From Chitinophagaceae bacterium (GTDB taxonomy: Bacteria > Bacteroidota > Bacteroidia > Chitinophagales > Chitinophagaceae), in the NCBI GenBank assembly GCA_022841365.1, contig JALHRP010000015.1, positions 1 through 64,000 on the forward strand: DNA of 64,000 bases, written 5' to 3'. The notes below the pieces were generated by a model, which was not told the DNA's origin, made no database searches, and saw nothing but the letters and a program-made list of their open reading frames with translations. A program made the translations under genes and the position numbers. Below, piece by piece: positions 16,748-25,507 of this stretch. The number at the start of each line of letters is the position of its first letter. The first letter of the stretch is position 1.

Positions 16748-18733
16748 TCATCCACCCACCTTACTCTCCAACTCCATCACCTTCTCAAATGCAGCTTCAT
16801 ACTCTTTATTCAACTTTGCAAGATCCTTGCTCAGCTTTTGATAAGCCATTTCTGTTTGTTTGAACTTATCTTTATCAGAATAAGTAGAAGGTTCAGAAAG
16901 CTGCGCTTCCATCTTGTTTTTTTCAATGGTGGTGCTGTTGATCTTTTCTTCCAGCTGTTGTAATATCCGTTGCTGCTTCTGCAATTCTTTCTTCTGTTCT
17001 TTATTGATCACCTGCTTTGGTTCTGCAACAGTTGATTGCTGTTGAACTACCGGCTTCTCTTCCGCTACTTTCTTAACGTCTGTTTTTTTTTCACTAACGG
17101 CTACCGGCTCTTTATTATCGGCTTGCTTCTTCGCCATCCGCTCTTTCCACTCTAAATACTCAGTATAGGTCCCTTTAAATTCTTTGATCTCTTCATCTAC
17201 AATTTCCCAGATCTTATTGGCTGTTTGCGATACAAAGAAACGATCATGACTAACCAATATAATACTGCCCTGGTATTTGTTCAATGCTTCAATCAATAAT
17301 TCAACCGAATGCATATCCAAATGGTTTGTAGGTTCATCAAGCATCAGGAAGTTGGCTTTGCTGATGATCGTTTTCGCCAATGCAATCCTTGCTTTTTCAC
17401 CCCCGCTTAAAACTTTGATCTTTTTATCAATATCATCGCCACCAAATAAAAAGCAACCAAGCAGGGTGCGTAGTTCCTGATCGGTTTTCTGCGTACTGCA
17501 GGTTTTTAATTCATCAAGCAGTGTATGATGAAGACCTAATGATTCCAATTGATGCTGTGCATAAAAACTTTCATCCACATTATGGCCCCATTTACGTTCG
17601 CCTTCATACTGTTCAACACCGGCAATAATGCGGAGCAGGGTAGATTTACCTTTACCGTTGGCACCGATCAATGCAATCTTATCGCCCCGTTCAATTTCTG
17701 CGCTTGCGTTTGTTACAATTTTTGTATCGCCGTAATGCTTGGTTATATGTTTCAGTTCGCACAATACTTTACCGGGCATTTTATCTACTGCAAAGTTGAT
17801 GCGGATGTTTGGACGATCATTGGATGGTGCTTCAATCACATCCAGCTTTTCTAATTTCTTAATAGCCGTTTGTGCAGCGGCTGCTTTACTTGCCTTTGCA
17901 CGGAAACGTTCAATAAAACGTTCCTGCTGACGGATAAAGTCCTGCTGATTTTCAAACGCCTTTTGCTGCAACTCCATCCGGATCTCTTTTTCTTTGAGAT
18001 AGAACGAATAATTGCCGCCGTAGATATGTAAGTCTTGCTGAAACACTTCCACGATCTTGGTCACCATCCGATCAAGAAACCAACGGTCATGCGATACAAT
18101 CACCACCGAACCCTGGTAATGCAGCAAATATTTTTCTAACCATTCAATACTGGGGAGATCAAGGTGATTGGTCGGTTCATCTAACAACAACAGATCCGGT
18201 TGTTGCAAAATCATCTTTGCCAGCAGCACACGCATACGCCAGCCACCACTGAATTCTTTATACGGCCTTTGGAGATCAGCATTGGCAAACCCAAGTCCCT
18301 GTAAAATTTCTTCTGTTTTGTGATGGATATTATAACCATCCAACGTATCCATTTCGTGCAGCTTATCGCTGTAAAGATGGAGCAGGGCTTCATCTTCATG
18401 ATTTTTTTCTAACTGAATGCCGAGCTCTTCAATTTCTTTTTCAAGCAGCAACACTTTTTCAAATGCACCCAATGCTACCTGGAGAATGGATTCACTGGTA
18501 TCAAAACTCAACAAATCCTGATGCAGGTAACCAATGCTGGTATTTCGGCTGCGGATCACTTCTCCTTTGTTGGGCACATATTCGCCCACCAGCAGTTTTA
18601 ATAAGGTACTCTTCCCCGTTCCGTTATATCCAATGAGCCCGATGCGTTCATTGGGGTGGATATGCCAGGTGGCATCTTCTACAATTGCTCTTGCACCAAA
18701 TTCAAACGTTACATTCTGAAAACCAGCTAACAT
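16748..18733 (-). CDS. ABC-F family ATP-binding protein (Uup/YheS-like)
   Basis: The 661-residue protein has two ABC ATPase domains in tandem and no membrane segments. Walker A motifs are GYNGTGKST (about 35-43) and GANGKGKST; signatures are EFSGGWRMR and LSGGEKAR; Walker B is LLLLDEPTNHLD and FLMLDEPTNHLD. A charged linker of ABC-F type (FIRQQERFIERFRAKASKA) joins them, and a Lys/Glu/Gln-rich coiled coil ends the protein (about 585-655). ABC-F proteins bind the ribosomal E site and relieve stalls or confer antibiotic resistance; the coiled-coil tail points to the Uup/YheS side, not EttA. Its start faces the DUF3347 lipoprotein gene across a palindrome-bearing region. Confidence 0.9.
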   Translation of the reverse strand: MLAGFQNVTFEFGARAIVEDATWHIHPNERIGLIGYNGTGKSTLLKLLVGEYVPNKGEVIRSRNTSIGYLHQDLLSFDTSESILQVALGAFEKVLLLEKEIEELGIQLEKNHEDEALLHLYSDKLHEMDTLDGYNIHHKTEEILQGLGFANADLQRPYKEFSGGWRMRVLLAKMILQQPDLLLLDEPTNHLDLPSIEWLEKYLLHYQGSVVIVSHDRWFLDRMVTKIVEVFQQDLHIYGGNYSFYLKEKEIRMELQQKAFENQQDFIRQQERFIERFRAKASKAAAAQTAIKKLEKLDVIEAPSNDRPNIRINFAVDKMPGKVLCELKHITKHYGDTKIVTNASAEIERGDKIALIGANGKGKSTLLRIIAGVEQYEGERKWGHNVDESFYAQHQLESLGLHHTLLDELKTCSTQKTDQELRTLLGCFLFGGDDIDKKIKVLSGGEKARIALAKTIISKANFLMLDEPTNHLDMHSVELLIEALNKYQGSIILVSHDRFFVSQTANKIWEIVDEEIKEFKGTYTEYLEWKERMAKKQADNKEPVAVSEKKTDVKKVAEEKPVVQQQSTVAEPKQVINKEQKKELQKQQRILQQLEEKINSTTIEKNKMEAQLSEPSTYSDKDKFKQTEMAYQKLSKDLAKLNKEYEAAFEKVMELESKVGG

Positions 18734-18767
18734 ACGCTTAATTAAAAATTAGCCGCAAAGGTAAGTA

Positions 18768-18833
18768 AGGTATGCCATACCTACTGAAGCTGTTTGCAGA
18801 GAATGCCGGAATTAAAACAGGTATGGCATACCT
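18768..18833. promoter_or_regulatory. Twin 15-bp palindromes, candidate operators
   Basis: AGGTATGCCATACCT at 18768-18782 and AGGTATGGCATACCT at 18819-18833 are each perfect 7+1+7 palindromes and are exact reverse complements of each other, 51 bp apart. They lie between the divergent ABC-F and DUF3347 genes, upstream of a -7 box at 18862. This suits a dimeric regulator, although a hairpin or a mobile repeat is also possible. Confidence 0.6.
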
Positions 18834-18861
18834 TGTCAGCTCGCACATTCCTGATAGGACT

Positions 18862-18869
18862 TATCTTTG
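18862..18869 (+). promoter_or_regulatory. TATCTTTG -7 box for the DUF3347 gene
   Basis: TATCTTTG matches TAnnTTTG exactly and ends 14 bp before the ATG at 18884. No TTTG is found at the usual -33 distance; the nearest TTG (18833-18835) overlaps the second palindrome at a 26-bp spacing. A promoter needing an activator at that palindrome is one reading. Confidence 0.5.
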
Positions 18870-18883
18870 ACAAAATTTTTTTC

Positions 18884-19459
18884 ATGAAAAAGACTTTCCT
18901 CATCCTTTCCATCATTTCTTTAGCTATCAGCTGTAAAAACAAAGAAGAAGAAAAAGAAACCACAGCAACTGAGCCTGCAGTGAATACTGGCTATACCTAT
19001 TCTGATACATTTAAACTGGCAATCAACAATACTCTTAATGCGTATTACAGTTTGAAAGATGCATTTGTAGCGAGTGATACCGTAAAAGTAAATGCAGCAG
19101 GTGCTGAGTTAAAAACATTGCTTGAAAATTTAAAACTCGACGAAGTACAAAAGAATGATACGCTTGGATTTTCAAGCATCAATGGCCGTCCCGGCGATGT
19201 GGCTGCAGAAATCAGCGGTATGCTGGGAGAAAAGGAACTGGAAAAAAAGCGGGAATCATTTGAAATGATCTCGAATGCGTTTTATGATATGGTACGTGTA
19301 ATTAAACCAACAGGAGCTGTGATTTATTATCAGTATTGCCCCATGGCTTTTGATAACAAAGGAGCTTATTGGTTGAGTAATGCAGACAGCATCCGCAATC
19401 CTTACTACGGTAAAAAAATGCTCACCTGTGGTGAAGTGAAAGAGACGTTGAAATTTTAA
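18884..19459 (+). CDS. DUF3347-type lipoprotein with a CusB-like metal-binding tail
   Basis: About 191 residues from MKKTFLILSIISLAISCKNK, a lipoprotein signal with Cys17. A DUF3347-type helical region follows (YSDTFKLAINNTLNAYYSLK, LKTLLENLKLD). The C-terminal part reads VIYYQYCPMAFDNKGAYWLS, then NPYYGKKMLTCGEV, which is the heavy-metal-binding pattern (YxxCPM ... NPYYG..M..CG) seen in Bacteroidota copper-efflux adaptor proteins. It probably binds copper or a similar metal in the periplasm. The frame is open 30 codons upstream, but that part crosses the palindrome region. No efflux pump genes are adjacent. Confidence 0.8.
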   Translation: MKKTFLILSIISLAISCKNKEEEKETTATEPAVNTGYTYSDTFKLAINNTLNAYYSLKDAFVASDTVKVNAAGAELKTLLENLKLDEVQKNDTLGFSSINGRPGDVAAEISGMLGEKELEKKRESFEMISNAFYDMVRVIKPTGAVIYYQYCPMAFDNKGAYWLSNADSIRNPYYGKKMLTCGEVKETLKF

Positions 19460-19683
19460 GATGAGTGATCAATGATGAGTGGCTATTCGTTAGCCGATAG
19501 TTTTTAGTTCATTCACTATTAAAATATCAAACTGTTTATCCCTTCCCTGGAGGCCCGTCTGGATGAACCGTTCGGACGTGGGGAAGTAAGCTGTTACACT
19601 GAGGAAGAATTGTAAGGGGTGGGTAACAACAAAAGCTGACCTTACTTGTAATAGAGGAGACTTTTAAAACGGGAAATTTCCGC

Positions 19684-22047
19684 ATGCACTATTTTAAATA
19701 TGTAATTTCTTTGCTTACCTGTGTATTTTTTATTTGTGTTGCAACGGCACAGGAAAAATTCACCATCAGCGGTTATGTAAAAGACAGCACCAGTAACGAG
19801 ACCATTATTGGGGCTACCATTACTGTAAAAGGATTTTCAAAAGGCATCAGCTCCAATCAGTATGGTTTTTATTCCATCAGTTTAGACAAAGGTAAACACA
19901 CCCTTACCATTTCACATATTGGTTATATATCAAAAGAAGTGGAGTTTGATTTAACGGAGAACAGGCAATTCAATTTTGATATGGCTCCACGCTTCACCAA
20001 CACACAGGAGGTGATTATTTATTCTAAAAAGCGTGACTTAAATGTGAAGGCAGCTCAAATGGGAAAGTTTGAGTTGAGTATGAGTCAGATCAAATCTGTG
20101 CCTGCATTGGCAGGTGAAGTAGATCCCATGAAAGTATTGCAACTCCTGCCCGGCGTTCGCAATGCAGGTGAAGGTAACAGTGGTTTGTATGTACGTGGTG
20201 GCGGTCCCGATCAGAATTTAATTTTACTGGATGATGCAGTGGTGTACAACCCCGGTCATTTATTTGGTTTCTTTTCAGTATTTAACAGTGATGCGTTAAA
20301 AAATGTAACACTTATCAAAGGTGGGATGCCTGCTAACTATGGCGGACGCATCAGCAGTGTAGTTGATATTGCCATGAAAGACGGTAACAATAAAAAATTT
20401 CAGGTAGAAGGTGGCATCGGCACCATCTCTTCACGTGTTTCAATACAAGGTCCGTTGGTGAAAGAGAAAGCATCTTTTATTGTTTCTGCAAGACGAACTT
20501 ATATTGATGTGCTTGCACGGCCGTTTATAAAAGAAGGCAGTGCATTTGCAGGTAGCGGTTATTATTTCTACGATCTCAATACAAAATTCAATTATAAATT
20601 TTCTGAGAAAGACCGTTTGTACATGAGCGGTTACTTTGGCCGTGATGTATTTACATTTAATAATAAAGAACGCAGTTTTAATGCACGTATTCCATGGGGC
20701 AACTCTACAGGCACCATCCGTTGGAACCATGTGTTCAATAGTAAACTCTTTTCCAACACATCGCTGGTGTGGAACGATTACCGTTTTGCATTTGGCGGTT
20801 CGCAAAGCAATTTTGAAATTAATCTCAACTCGGCCATAAGGGATGTAACTGCAAAAATTGATTTTGATTATTACCCTGTTACCGGGCATCATGTAAAATA
20901 TGGCTTGAATTATACGTTTCACAAGTTTAATCCGCAAACCACCAGTGGCAAAAGTGGTGATATTGTATTTGAACCGCAAAGTGTAAATAACAAGTTTGCA
21001 CATGAAGTAGCAGCTTACATTATGGACGACTGGGAAGTGAATGATAAACTGAAACTGAACTATGGCTTACGTTATACAGCGTTTCAGCAAACAGGTCCTT
21101 ATACATTGTATGTGAAAGATGAAAACGGAAATAAGCTCGACAGTACGGTATATGGAAAAGGAGATGCCATTAAAACCTATGGCGGTCTGGAACCCAGAGT
21201 AACGCTGCGTTATGCATTGGATGATGAAACATCCATCAAAGCAGCCATTACACGTAATCTGCAGTTTATACATCTGGTGAGCAATGCAGGCACTACCTTG
21301 CCAACCGATATCTGGGTGCCCAGTACGTATAAAGTGAAACCGCAGATAGGCTGGCAATATGCAGCGGGCTTCTTTAAAAATTTCAATGACAATATCTGGG
21401 AAACATCGGTTGAACTGTATTACAAAACCATGCAAAACCAGATTGAGTACAAGGAAGGATATACGCCCGGCATAGGCGATCCCGAAGAAAGTTTTGTATT
21501 TGGAAAAGGATGGGGCTATGGTGCAGAGTTTTATGTAAACAAAGCCAGAGGAAATTTTACAGGATGGATTGGGTATACCTTATCGTGGACATGGCGCCAA
21601 TTTCCCGGTTTAAATGATGGAGAAAAATATCCCGGCCGTTATGATCGCCGGCACGATTTAAGTGTGGTGGCCAATTACCAGAAAGGGAAGAAATGGAAAT
21701 ATTCTGCCGTGTTTGTTTACGGAACAGGCAGTGCGTTTACATTACCTGAACGTTTCTTTTTGGTTGATGGAGTGTTAACACAGCAATACAGTAAAATCAA
21801 TCAATACCGATTGCCTGCTTATCACCGTTTAGATCTGGCCGCTATTTATACACCTCAACCAAAGAAAGTACGCAAGATTAAAACAGAATGGGTGTTTAGT
21901 GTGTACAATGCATACAGCCGTCAGAATCCTTATTTTATTTATTACGATCAGAAAGGAAATCCTTTGCAGGGTACACTGGAAGTGGAAGCGAGACAGGTAT
22001 CGTTGTTTCCGGTCTTGCCGAGTGTAACTTTGAATTTTAAGCTATAG
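19684..22047 (+). CDS. TonB-dependent outer-membrane receptor with CarboxypepD-like N-domain
   Basis: The 787-residue protein has a signal peptide (about 1-23, ending ATAQ), a carboxypeptidase-regulatory-like beta domain (about 27-110), then a plug domain (about 135-230; VLQLLPGVRNAGEGNSGLYV, LLDDAVVYNP, GGRISSVVDI). A 22-strand-type barrel ends in VTLNFKL. Such receptors take up large or scarce ligands using the TonB-ExbBD energy system; the ligand cannot be told. No SusD partner lies next to it, so a siderophore, cobalamin or peptide ligand is more likely than a glycan. An echo of its 3' end occurs 0.4 kb downstream. Confidence 0.9.
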   Translation: MHYFKYVISLLTCVFFICVATAQEKFTISGYVKDSTSNETIIGATITVKGFSKGISSNQYGFYSISLDKGKHTLTISHIGYISKEVEFDLTENRQFNFDMAPRFTNTQEVIIYSKKRDLNVKAAQMGKFELSMSQIKSVPALAGEVDPMKVLQLLPGVRNAGEGNSGLYVRGGGPDQNLILLDDAVVYNPGHLFGFFSVFNSDALKNVTLIKGGMPANYGGRISSVVDIAMKDGNNKKFQVEGGIGTISSRVSIQGPLVKEKASFIVSARRTYIDVLARPFIKEGSAFAGSGYYFYDLNTKFNYKFSEKDRLYMSGYFGRDVFTFNNKERSFNARIPWGNSTGTIRWNHVFNSKLFSNTSLVWNDYRFAFGGSQSNFEINLNSAIRDVTAKIDFDYYPVTGHHVKYGLNYTFHKFNPQTTSGKSGDIVFEPQSVNNKFAHEVAAYIMDDWEVNDKLKLNYGLRYTAFQQTGPYTLYVKDENGNKLDSTVYGKGDAIKTYGGLEPRVTLRYALDDETSIKAAITRNLQFIHLVSNAGTTLPTDIWVPSTYKVKPQIGWQYAAGFFKNFNDNIWETSVELYYKTMQNQIEYKEGYTPGIGDPEESFVFGKGWGYGAEFYVNKARGNFTGWIGYTLSWTWRQFPGLNDGEKYPGRYDRRHDLSVVANYQKGKKWKYSAVFVYGTGSAFTLPERFFLVDGVLTQQYSKINQYRLPAYHRLDLAAIYTPQPKKVRKIKTEWVFSVYNAYSRQNPYFIYYDQKGNPLQGTLEVEARQVSLFPVLPSVTLNFKL

Positions 22048-22076
22048 TGTTTAGTAACATTAAATTCATTTCTTAA

Positions 22077-22364
22077 ATGCACGGGTTTATAAAATCATTT
22101 CTTAGCATCTTTCGTAAGAAGAAAATTGTTTTCTTAGGTAGAGATGGATTTATTTTTATTGATGGGGATTCAAAGTATTTAATAGACTCGGAGATGCTTG
22201 CTGGCCCTGAGTATCATCTTGTTGTTTATAACGATAGAGTTTGCCTTAAAGAAAATGGCCAGGAAATTATTGTCGATGATCAACTTAAAAAGATAATTAT
22301 TGAAAAAGTAATGAAAGAATTAAATAGAATGGGGCTTAGAGCTTATATTCATGGAGATTTCTAA
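22077..22364 (+). CDS. Small hypothetical protein
   Basis: The 95-residue protein is Lys/Ile-rich with no signal peptide. It shows strands (KIVFLGRDGFIFIDGDSKYL, YHLVVYNDRVCLKENGQEII) followed by a helix (LKKIIIEKVMKELNRMG). It is AT-rich (about 28% GC in one counted line), 29 bp after the receptor and bounded downstream by a receptor 3'-end remnant. The size and fold pattern would suit an immunity-like or structural accessory protein, but there is no direct support. I do not recognise it. Confidence 0.5.
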   Translation: MHGFIKSFLSIFRKKKIVFLGRDGFIFIDGDSKYLIDSEMLAGPEYHLVVYNDRVCLKENGQEIIVDDQLKKIIIEKVMKELNRMGLRAYIHGDF

Positions 22365-22429
22365 TCCTACAGGCTTGCAAAAAAAAATTTTCAAAGCAGG
22401 TCATAAATGTAGCCTACACTTGTTTCATC

Positions 22430-22471
22430 TTCCCGGTGTTGCCGGGTGCAACGTTGAATTTTAAATTGTAA
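22430..22471 (+). pseudogene. Remnant 3' end of a TonB-dependent receptor
   Basis: These 42 bases translate as FPVLPGATLNFKL-stop, nearly the same as the C-terminus of the receptor that ends at 22047 (FPVLPSVTLNFKL-stop). The DNA is also similar, with silent and replacement changes. Upstream similarity fades quickly. This implies a duplicated receptor mostly deleted, or recombination between receptor tails. The next gene starts two bases after its stop codon. Confidence 0.65.
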
Positions 22472-22473
22472 CC

Positions 22474-22896
22474 ATGACTATCAATAAGTATCTGCTTTAT
22501 GTACTTGTATTGCTGATTGTATTCGGTTTCTTCCTTTTTCCAAGAATTATCTATCTGTTAACTTACACACATGCAAAAGGAGTAGTAACCGGTTTCGAAT
22601 ATTCTAAAGGAACAGGTAAATACGGCAGAACTTCAAAAAGGTATCCGAAGATTGAATTTGATACAGATAAATACCATGTTACATTTTACGGACCTTCTTA
22701 TATGGAATCAACTGTATACACAGAAAAAATAGTGGATGTAATTTATAATCCAAATAATCCGCAAAAGGCATACGTTAATAATTTCTATGGATTATGGGGT
22801 AATGCTTTTATTTATCTGCTTCCTTTTTTTATCATCTGGACCATTATTATTATTGGGAAAGACTTTATACCAATAAGAGTTAAACTTTTTTCTTAG
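22474..22896 (+). CDS. DUF3592-like two-TM membrane protein
   Basis: The 140-residue protein has hydrophobic segments at about 8-28 and 108-130. Between them is a beta-rich extracytoplasmic domain with the DUF3592-like signature: AKGVVTGFEYSKGTGKYGR, YPKIEFDTDKYHVTF, VDVIYNPNNPQKAYVNNF. The family has no established function. Its start follows the receptor-tail remnant by two bases, so it was probably once downstream of a receptor gene. Confidence 0.7.
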   Translation: MTINKYLLYVLVLLIVFGFFLFPRIIYLLTYTHAKGVVTGFEYSKGTGKYGRTSKRYPKIEFDTDKYHVTFYGPSYMESTVYTEKIVDVIYNPNNPQKAYVNNFYGLWGNAFIYLLPFFIIWTIIIIGKDFIPIRVKLFS

Positions 22897-23026
22897 ATCA
22901 ACCATTTGCCTGTGCTTAGGCACACTCCAGTTGTTATTGTTTTGAAAATGGCTGACCGGGAATCTGTAAAGTAATAATGCAGAATGACAGGACTTCAGTG
23001 ACTCTTGCGTCCTTTGTGCCTTCTTT

Positions 23027-23082
23027 GTGTTCTTTGTGGTACAGGTTTTATTCAACAATTTTTTGAGTACCACAAAGAACAC
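23027..23082. repeat. 16-bp inverted repeat
   Basis: GTGTTCTTTGTGGTAC (23027-23042) and its exact reverse complement (23067-23082) flank a 24-bp loop. CTTTGTG-like words around it (23012-23026, 23083-23105) look like degenerate extensions. It lies between convergent genes and could act as a transcript end for both. Confidence 0.7.
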
Positions 23083-23112
23083 GAAGGTTTACACGAAGTT
23101 CACAAATGCTCT

Positions 23113-23610
23113 TCAAATAAGGTTGTCTTTTGCACGAAACACCCATTGTGGTGCATCATTACTATTTTGCCGTAACAATAAATTCAATTGCGCTGCATGA
23201 TGTTGTACATGCCGCATATTGTACAAACAGATTTCAAACACAGAATAATTCATGCTGTTGGAACTGTTGATCCATCGGTTGTTGATGAGTTCTTCTGCCG
23301 ATAAATCAGAAAGGAGCGTTTGGCATTTAGCCCGACATGTCTGCAAATAATTCAGCAATTCATCTTTTGTATAAACCCGTTCAGGCATTCTGTCTTCAAA
23401 TTCAGAAAGTGAAAAGGGTGGAGGAGGAGCAAACTGTACAGGCTCCTTAGTTGAATAATAATCAAGAAAGAAGAGACAATGATAAGCATTGTACCAAAAA
23501 CGCTGATCAGTATTCCAATGTTCAGCAGGGCAAAGTGTAATTACATTCTCCAGCATATCAATACTTGCGCCGAATTGTTGCCAGAGATGTTGGTTTAAAG
23601 AATTGTGCAT
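23113..23610 (-). CDS. DinB-family protein
   Basis: The 165-residue four-helix-bundle protein carries the DinB-type metal triad: His44 in NAYHCLFF, and His134 and His138 in MRHVQHHAAQLN. DinB/YfiT-like proteins are often thiol-dependent transferases; in low-GC Gram-positives some use bacillithiol. A bacilliredoxin gene is present at 36.6 kb, which makes a bacillithiol link possible, but this is inference. It has no operon partner. Confidence 0.8.
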   Translation of the reverse strand: MHNSLNQHLWQQFGASIDMLENVITLCPAEHWNTDQRFWYNAYHCLFFLDYYSTKEPVQFAPPPPFSLSEFEDRMPERVYTKDELLNYLQTCRAKCQTLLSDLSAEELINNRWINSSNSMNYSVFEICLYNMRHVQHHAAQLNLLLRQNSNDAPQWVFRAKDNLI

Positions 23611-23676
23611 GCTGATTGGCTGGTTGTTTTCTTTTTCGGTTTGGCTGGGACGACAATATCAATTTTTAAAATTTAC

Positions 23677-24222
23677 CTATAATGGGTCGCTATTTTTAGC
23701 ATCTCTTCTTCTCATCTCAATATAATTAACTAAAGCTTTTTGGTTCCCTAAAAATAATAAGCCAATAATTGCTTCAGAAATAGCAGTCAGTAAATTGCTG
23801 TATTCAAAGGTGTTCACATTAAATAAGCGATCTCTTGAGTTGTTGTATTCGTATAAAAAATAGAGTTGTTTTACTAAACCGGGAATTGCAAAAGTGAGAA
23901 TCAGAATACCACTAACAATAATTGCAATTGTGTAAATTGAAGACCGATGCAAATTAACGATTAATGGCTCCTCACTCAAATTAGAAGTTAAATCGAGTTT
24001 TGAGATAAGAAAATTTGTTTTAAACAGAAGCATGTACACAATCCATATGTAAATTCCTGTTTTAAGCAAGGAAACAACAAGAGAAATAAAAGCCATTTCC
24101 TTTGAAACACAAAACACTTGTAAAATCTCATATAAAACAGGAGGTATAGAAAATAATACATCCTTAATAAGATAAATGCCGAATATTTTTAAGATAATTG
24201 TAAAAAGGTCTTTTGCTTTCAT
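23677..24222 (-). CDS. Four-TM membrane protein, unknown function
   Basis: About 181 residues from MKAKDLFTIILKIFGIYLIK; the frame is open another 24 codons upstream but begins with an unlikely leader. Hydrophobic segments fall at about 8-28, 45-68, 95-118 and 150-165. It ends in a basic cytoplasmic tail (EMRRRDAKNSDPL). The base composition is AT-rich like the other small accessory genes here. I do not recognise a family. Confidence 0.55.
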   Translation of the reverse strand: MKAKDLFTIILKIFGIYLIKDVLFSIPPVLYEILQVFCVSKEMAFISLVVSLLKTGIYIWIVYMLLFKTNFLISKLDLTSNLSEEPLIVNLHRSSIYTIAIIVSGILILTFAIPGLVKQLYFLYEYNNSRDRLFNVNTFEYSNLLTAISEAIIGLLFLGNQKALVNYIEMRRRDAKNSDPL

Positions 24223-24384
24223 ATCATTTGTAGTGTTTAAAAGTTGCAGTTTTGATTGTTTTAATAAAAATACACAAGTATAATATCTCAACAAATAGCC
24301 ATCGCTTACGCAATGGCTATTGTTTCAATAACTATTTATTTAATGAATGATGTTCAGTCACCTTTCAGGTGAACAGACATCGAA

Positions 24385-25440
24385 TCAACTCTTAAACCGA
24401 AACACCACACTTCCGTTTTTCTTATCATCGGCACTTAAAAATACTTTGTAATACTGTTCGCCGTTTTGCACACGCATGATGGCCGTGTTGGGTGGTACAC
24501 GTCCCTGATTTTCGGCATACATGGTAAGCGTATTGTCTCTGCCACGCACTGCTTTTAATTTGAGTGTAATGGGTTTATCGCTGAGTGTTTTTTGAGAAGC
24601 AACTACTTCGCCGTTAAACAACACGGTAATAATATCGCCATCAATCTCTGCATTGTCGTATAAGTTCACGGTAATTTCTTCTTCTGCAATAGCAATGGTT
24701 TCATACACTTTATTATCTCTGCGTTCCAAACCATTGGGCAATTTTGGTGCAGGTATGCCGGGCTTTATTTCAACTTTCGTTTTCGATTCAGTTTTGTTAT
24801 CTACTTTGGTAATGGTTGGCGGTGTTTTTACAATGGTATCTTTTTTAACCGGCGGTTTGGTTGTAGTAGTAGGTTTGGGTTGTGTTTTAACTGTGTTAGT
24901 GTTTGTTTTTGTAACCGGTTTTTGTACGGGCTTTTTGATATTTGGATTCACCCTTACATTATTATTTACAGGAGGTGGAGGAGTGGTGATGGTATTTTTT
25001 ACCAGTACTTTTCTGGAGAGTGATGTGGTGCCTGTGCCGCATCGGTCGGCTTCGCTGGCGCCTTTCCAGTTTCCTTCCAGAATTTCTTTCTCTCCTTTTT
25101 TGAAATAGGTTAGTGTGTGCACCTGAAAACAATCTTTAAACCATTCGGGAGTATTGGCTTTCACCCTTGCTACTTCTTTTGAAACAATGGTCTTGCTCCG
25201 TGGATCATAAGAGCCGGTTACCTGGCAAATGGTATAGTACCGCTTACCGCTGATGATGAAGTAAGTGGTGGAAGTGCCTTCTACTTTGGTACCGTTTACT
25301 TCCAGTTCAAGAAAATATTCGGTGCGGTCGCTGCTGTCGCTCTGCGAATCAAAACTTCCGCTCCACTGTCCGCTGAATTTCTGTGCAGATAATGTAACCG
25401 AATAGAAAGTAAACGCAAGTATCAGTAAGTATTTCATCAT
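24385..25440 (-). CDS. Secreted two-domain protein, paralogue of its upstream neighbour
   Basis: The 351-residue protein has a signal peptide (to about residue 20, LSAQ). An N-terminal beta domain (about 21-145) has the marks NTPEWFKDCFQ and DRCGTGTTSLSR. A Pro/Thr/Lys-rich linker (about 150-235) leads to a C-terminal beta domain (about 240-351; ETIAIAEEEITVNLYDNAEI, SDKPITLKLKAVRGRDNTLT). The C-terminal domain looks like a secreted beta-sandwich. The N-terminal domain is shared with the next gene upstream. The function is unknown; a lipocalin-like or carbohydrate-binding role would be a guess. Confidence 0.65.
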   Translation of the reverse strand: MMKYLLILAFTFYSVTLSAQKFSGQWSGSFDSQSDSSDRTEYFLELEVNGTKVEGTSTTYFIISGKRYYTICQVTGSYDPRSKTIVSKEVARVKANTPEWFKDCFQVHTLTYFKKGEKEILEGNWKGASEADRCGTGTTSLSRKVLVKNTITTPPPPVNNNVRVNPNIKKPVQKPVTKTNTNTVKTQPKPTTTTKPPVKKDTIVKTPPTITKVDNKTESKTKVEIKPGIPAPKLPNGLERRDNKVYETIAIAEEEITVNLYDNAEIDGDIITVLFNGEVVASQKTLSDKPITLKLKAVRGRDNTLTMYAENQGRVPPNTAIMRVQNGEQYYKVFLSADDKKNGSVVFRFKS

Positions 25441-25507
25441 GTAAGTTCTGTATCAGGATCGGCTGCAAATTACGCAAATGAAAAAAAGGAGGGGGCGAAA
25501 GGCTTTG

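Noticed and set aside
20440-21003. Antisense open frame inside the TonB receptor
   Set aside because: Composition and position show a shadow of the receptor barrel codons.
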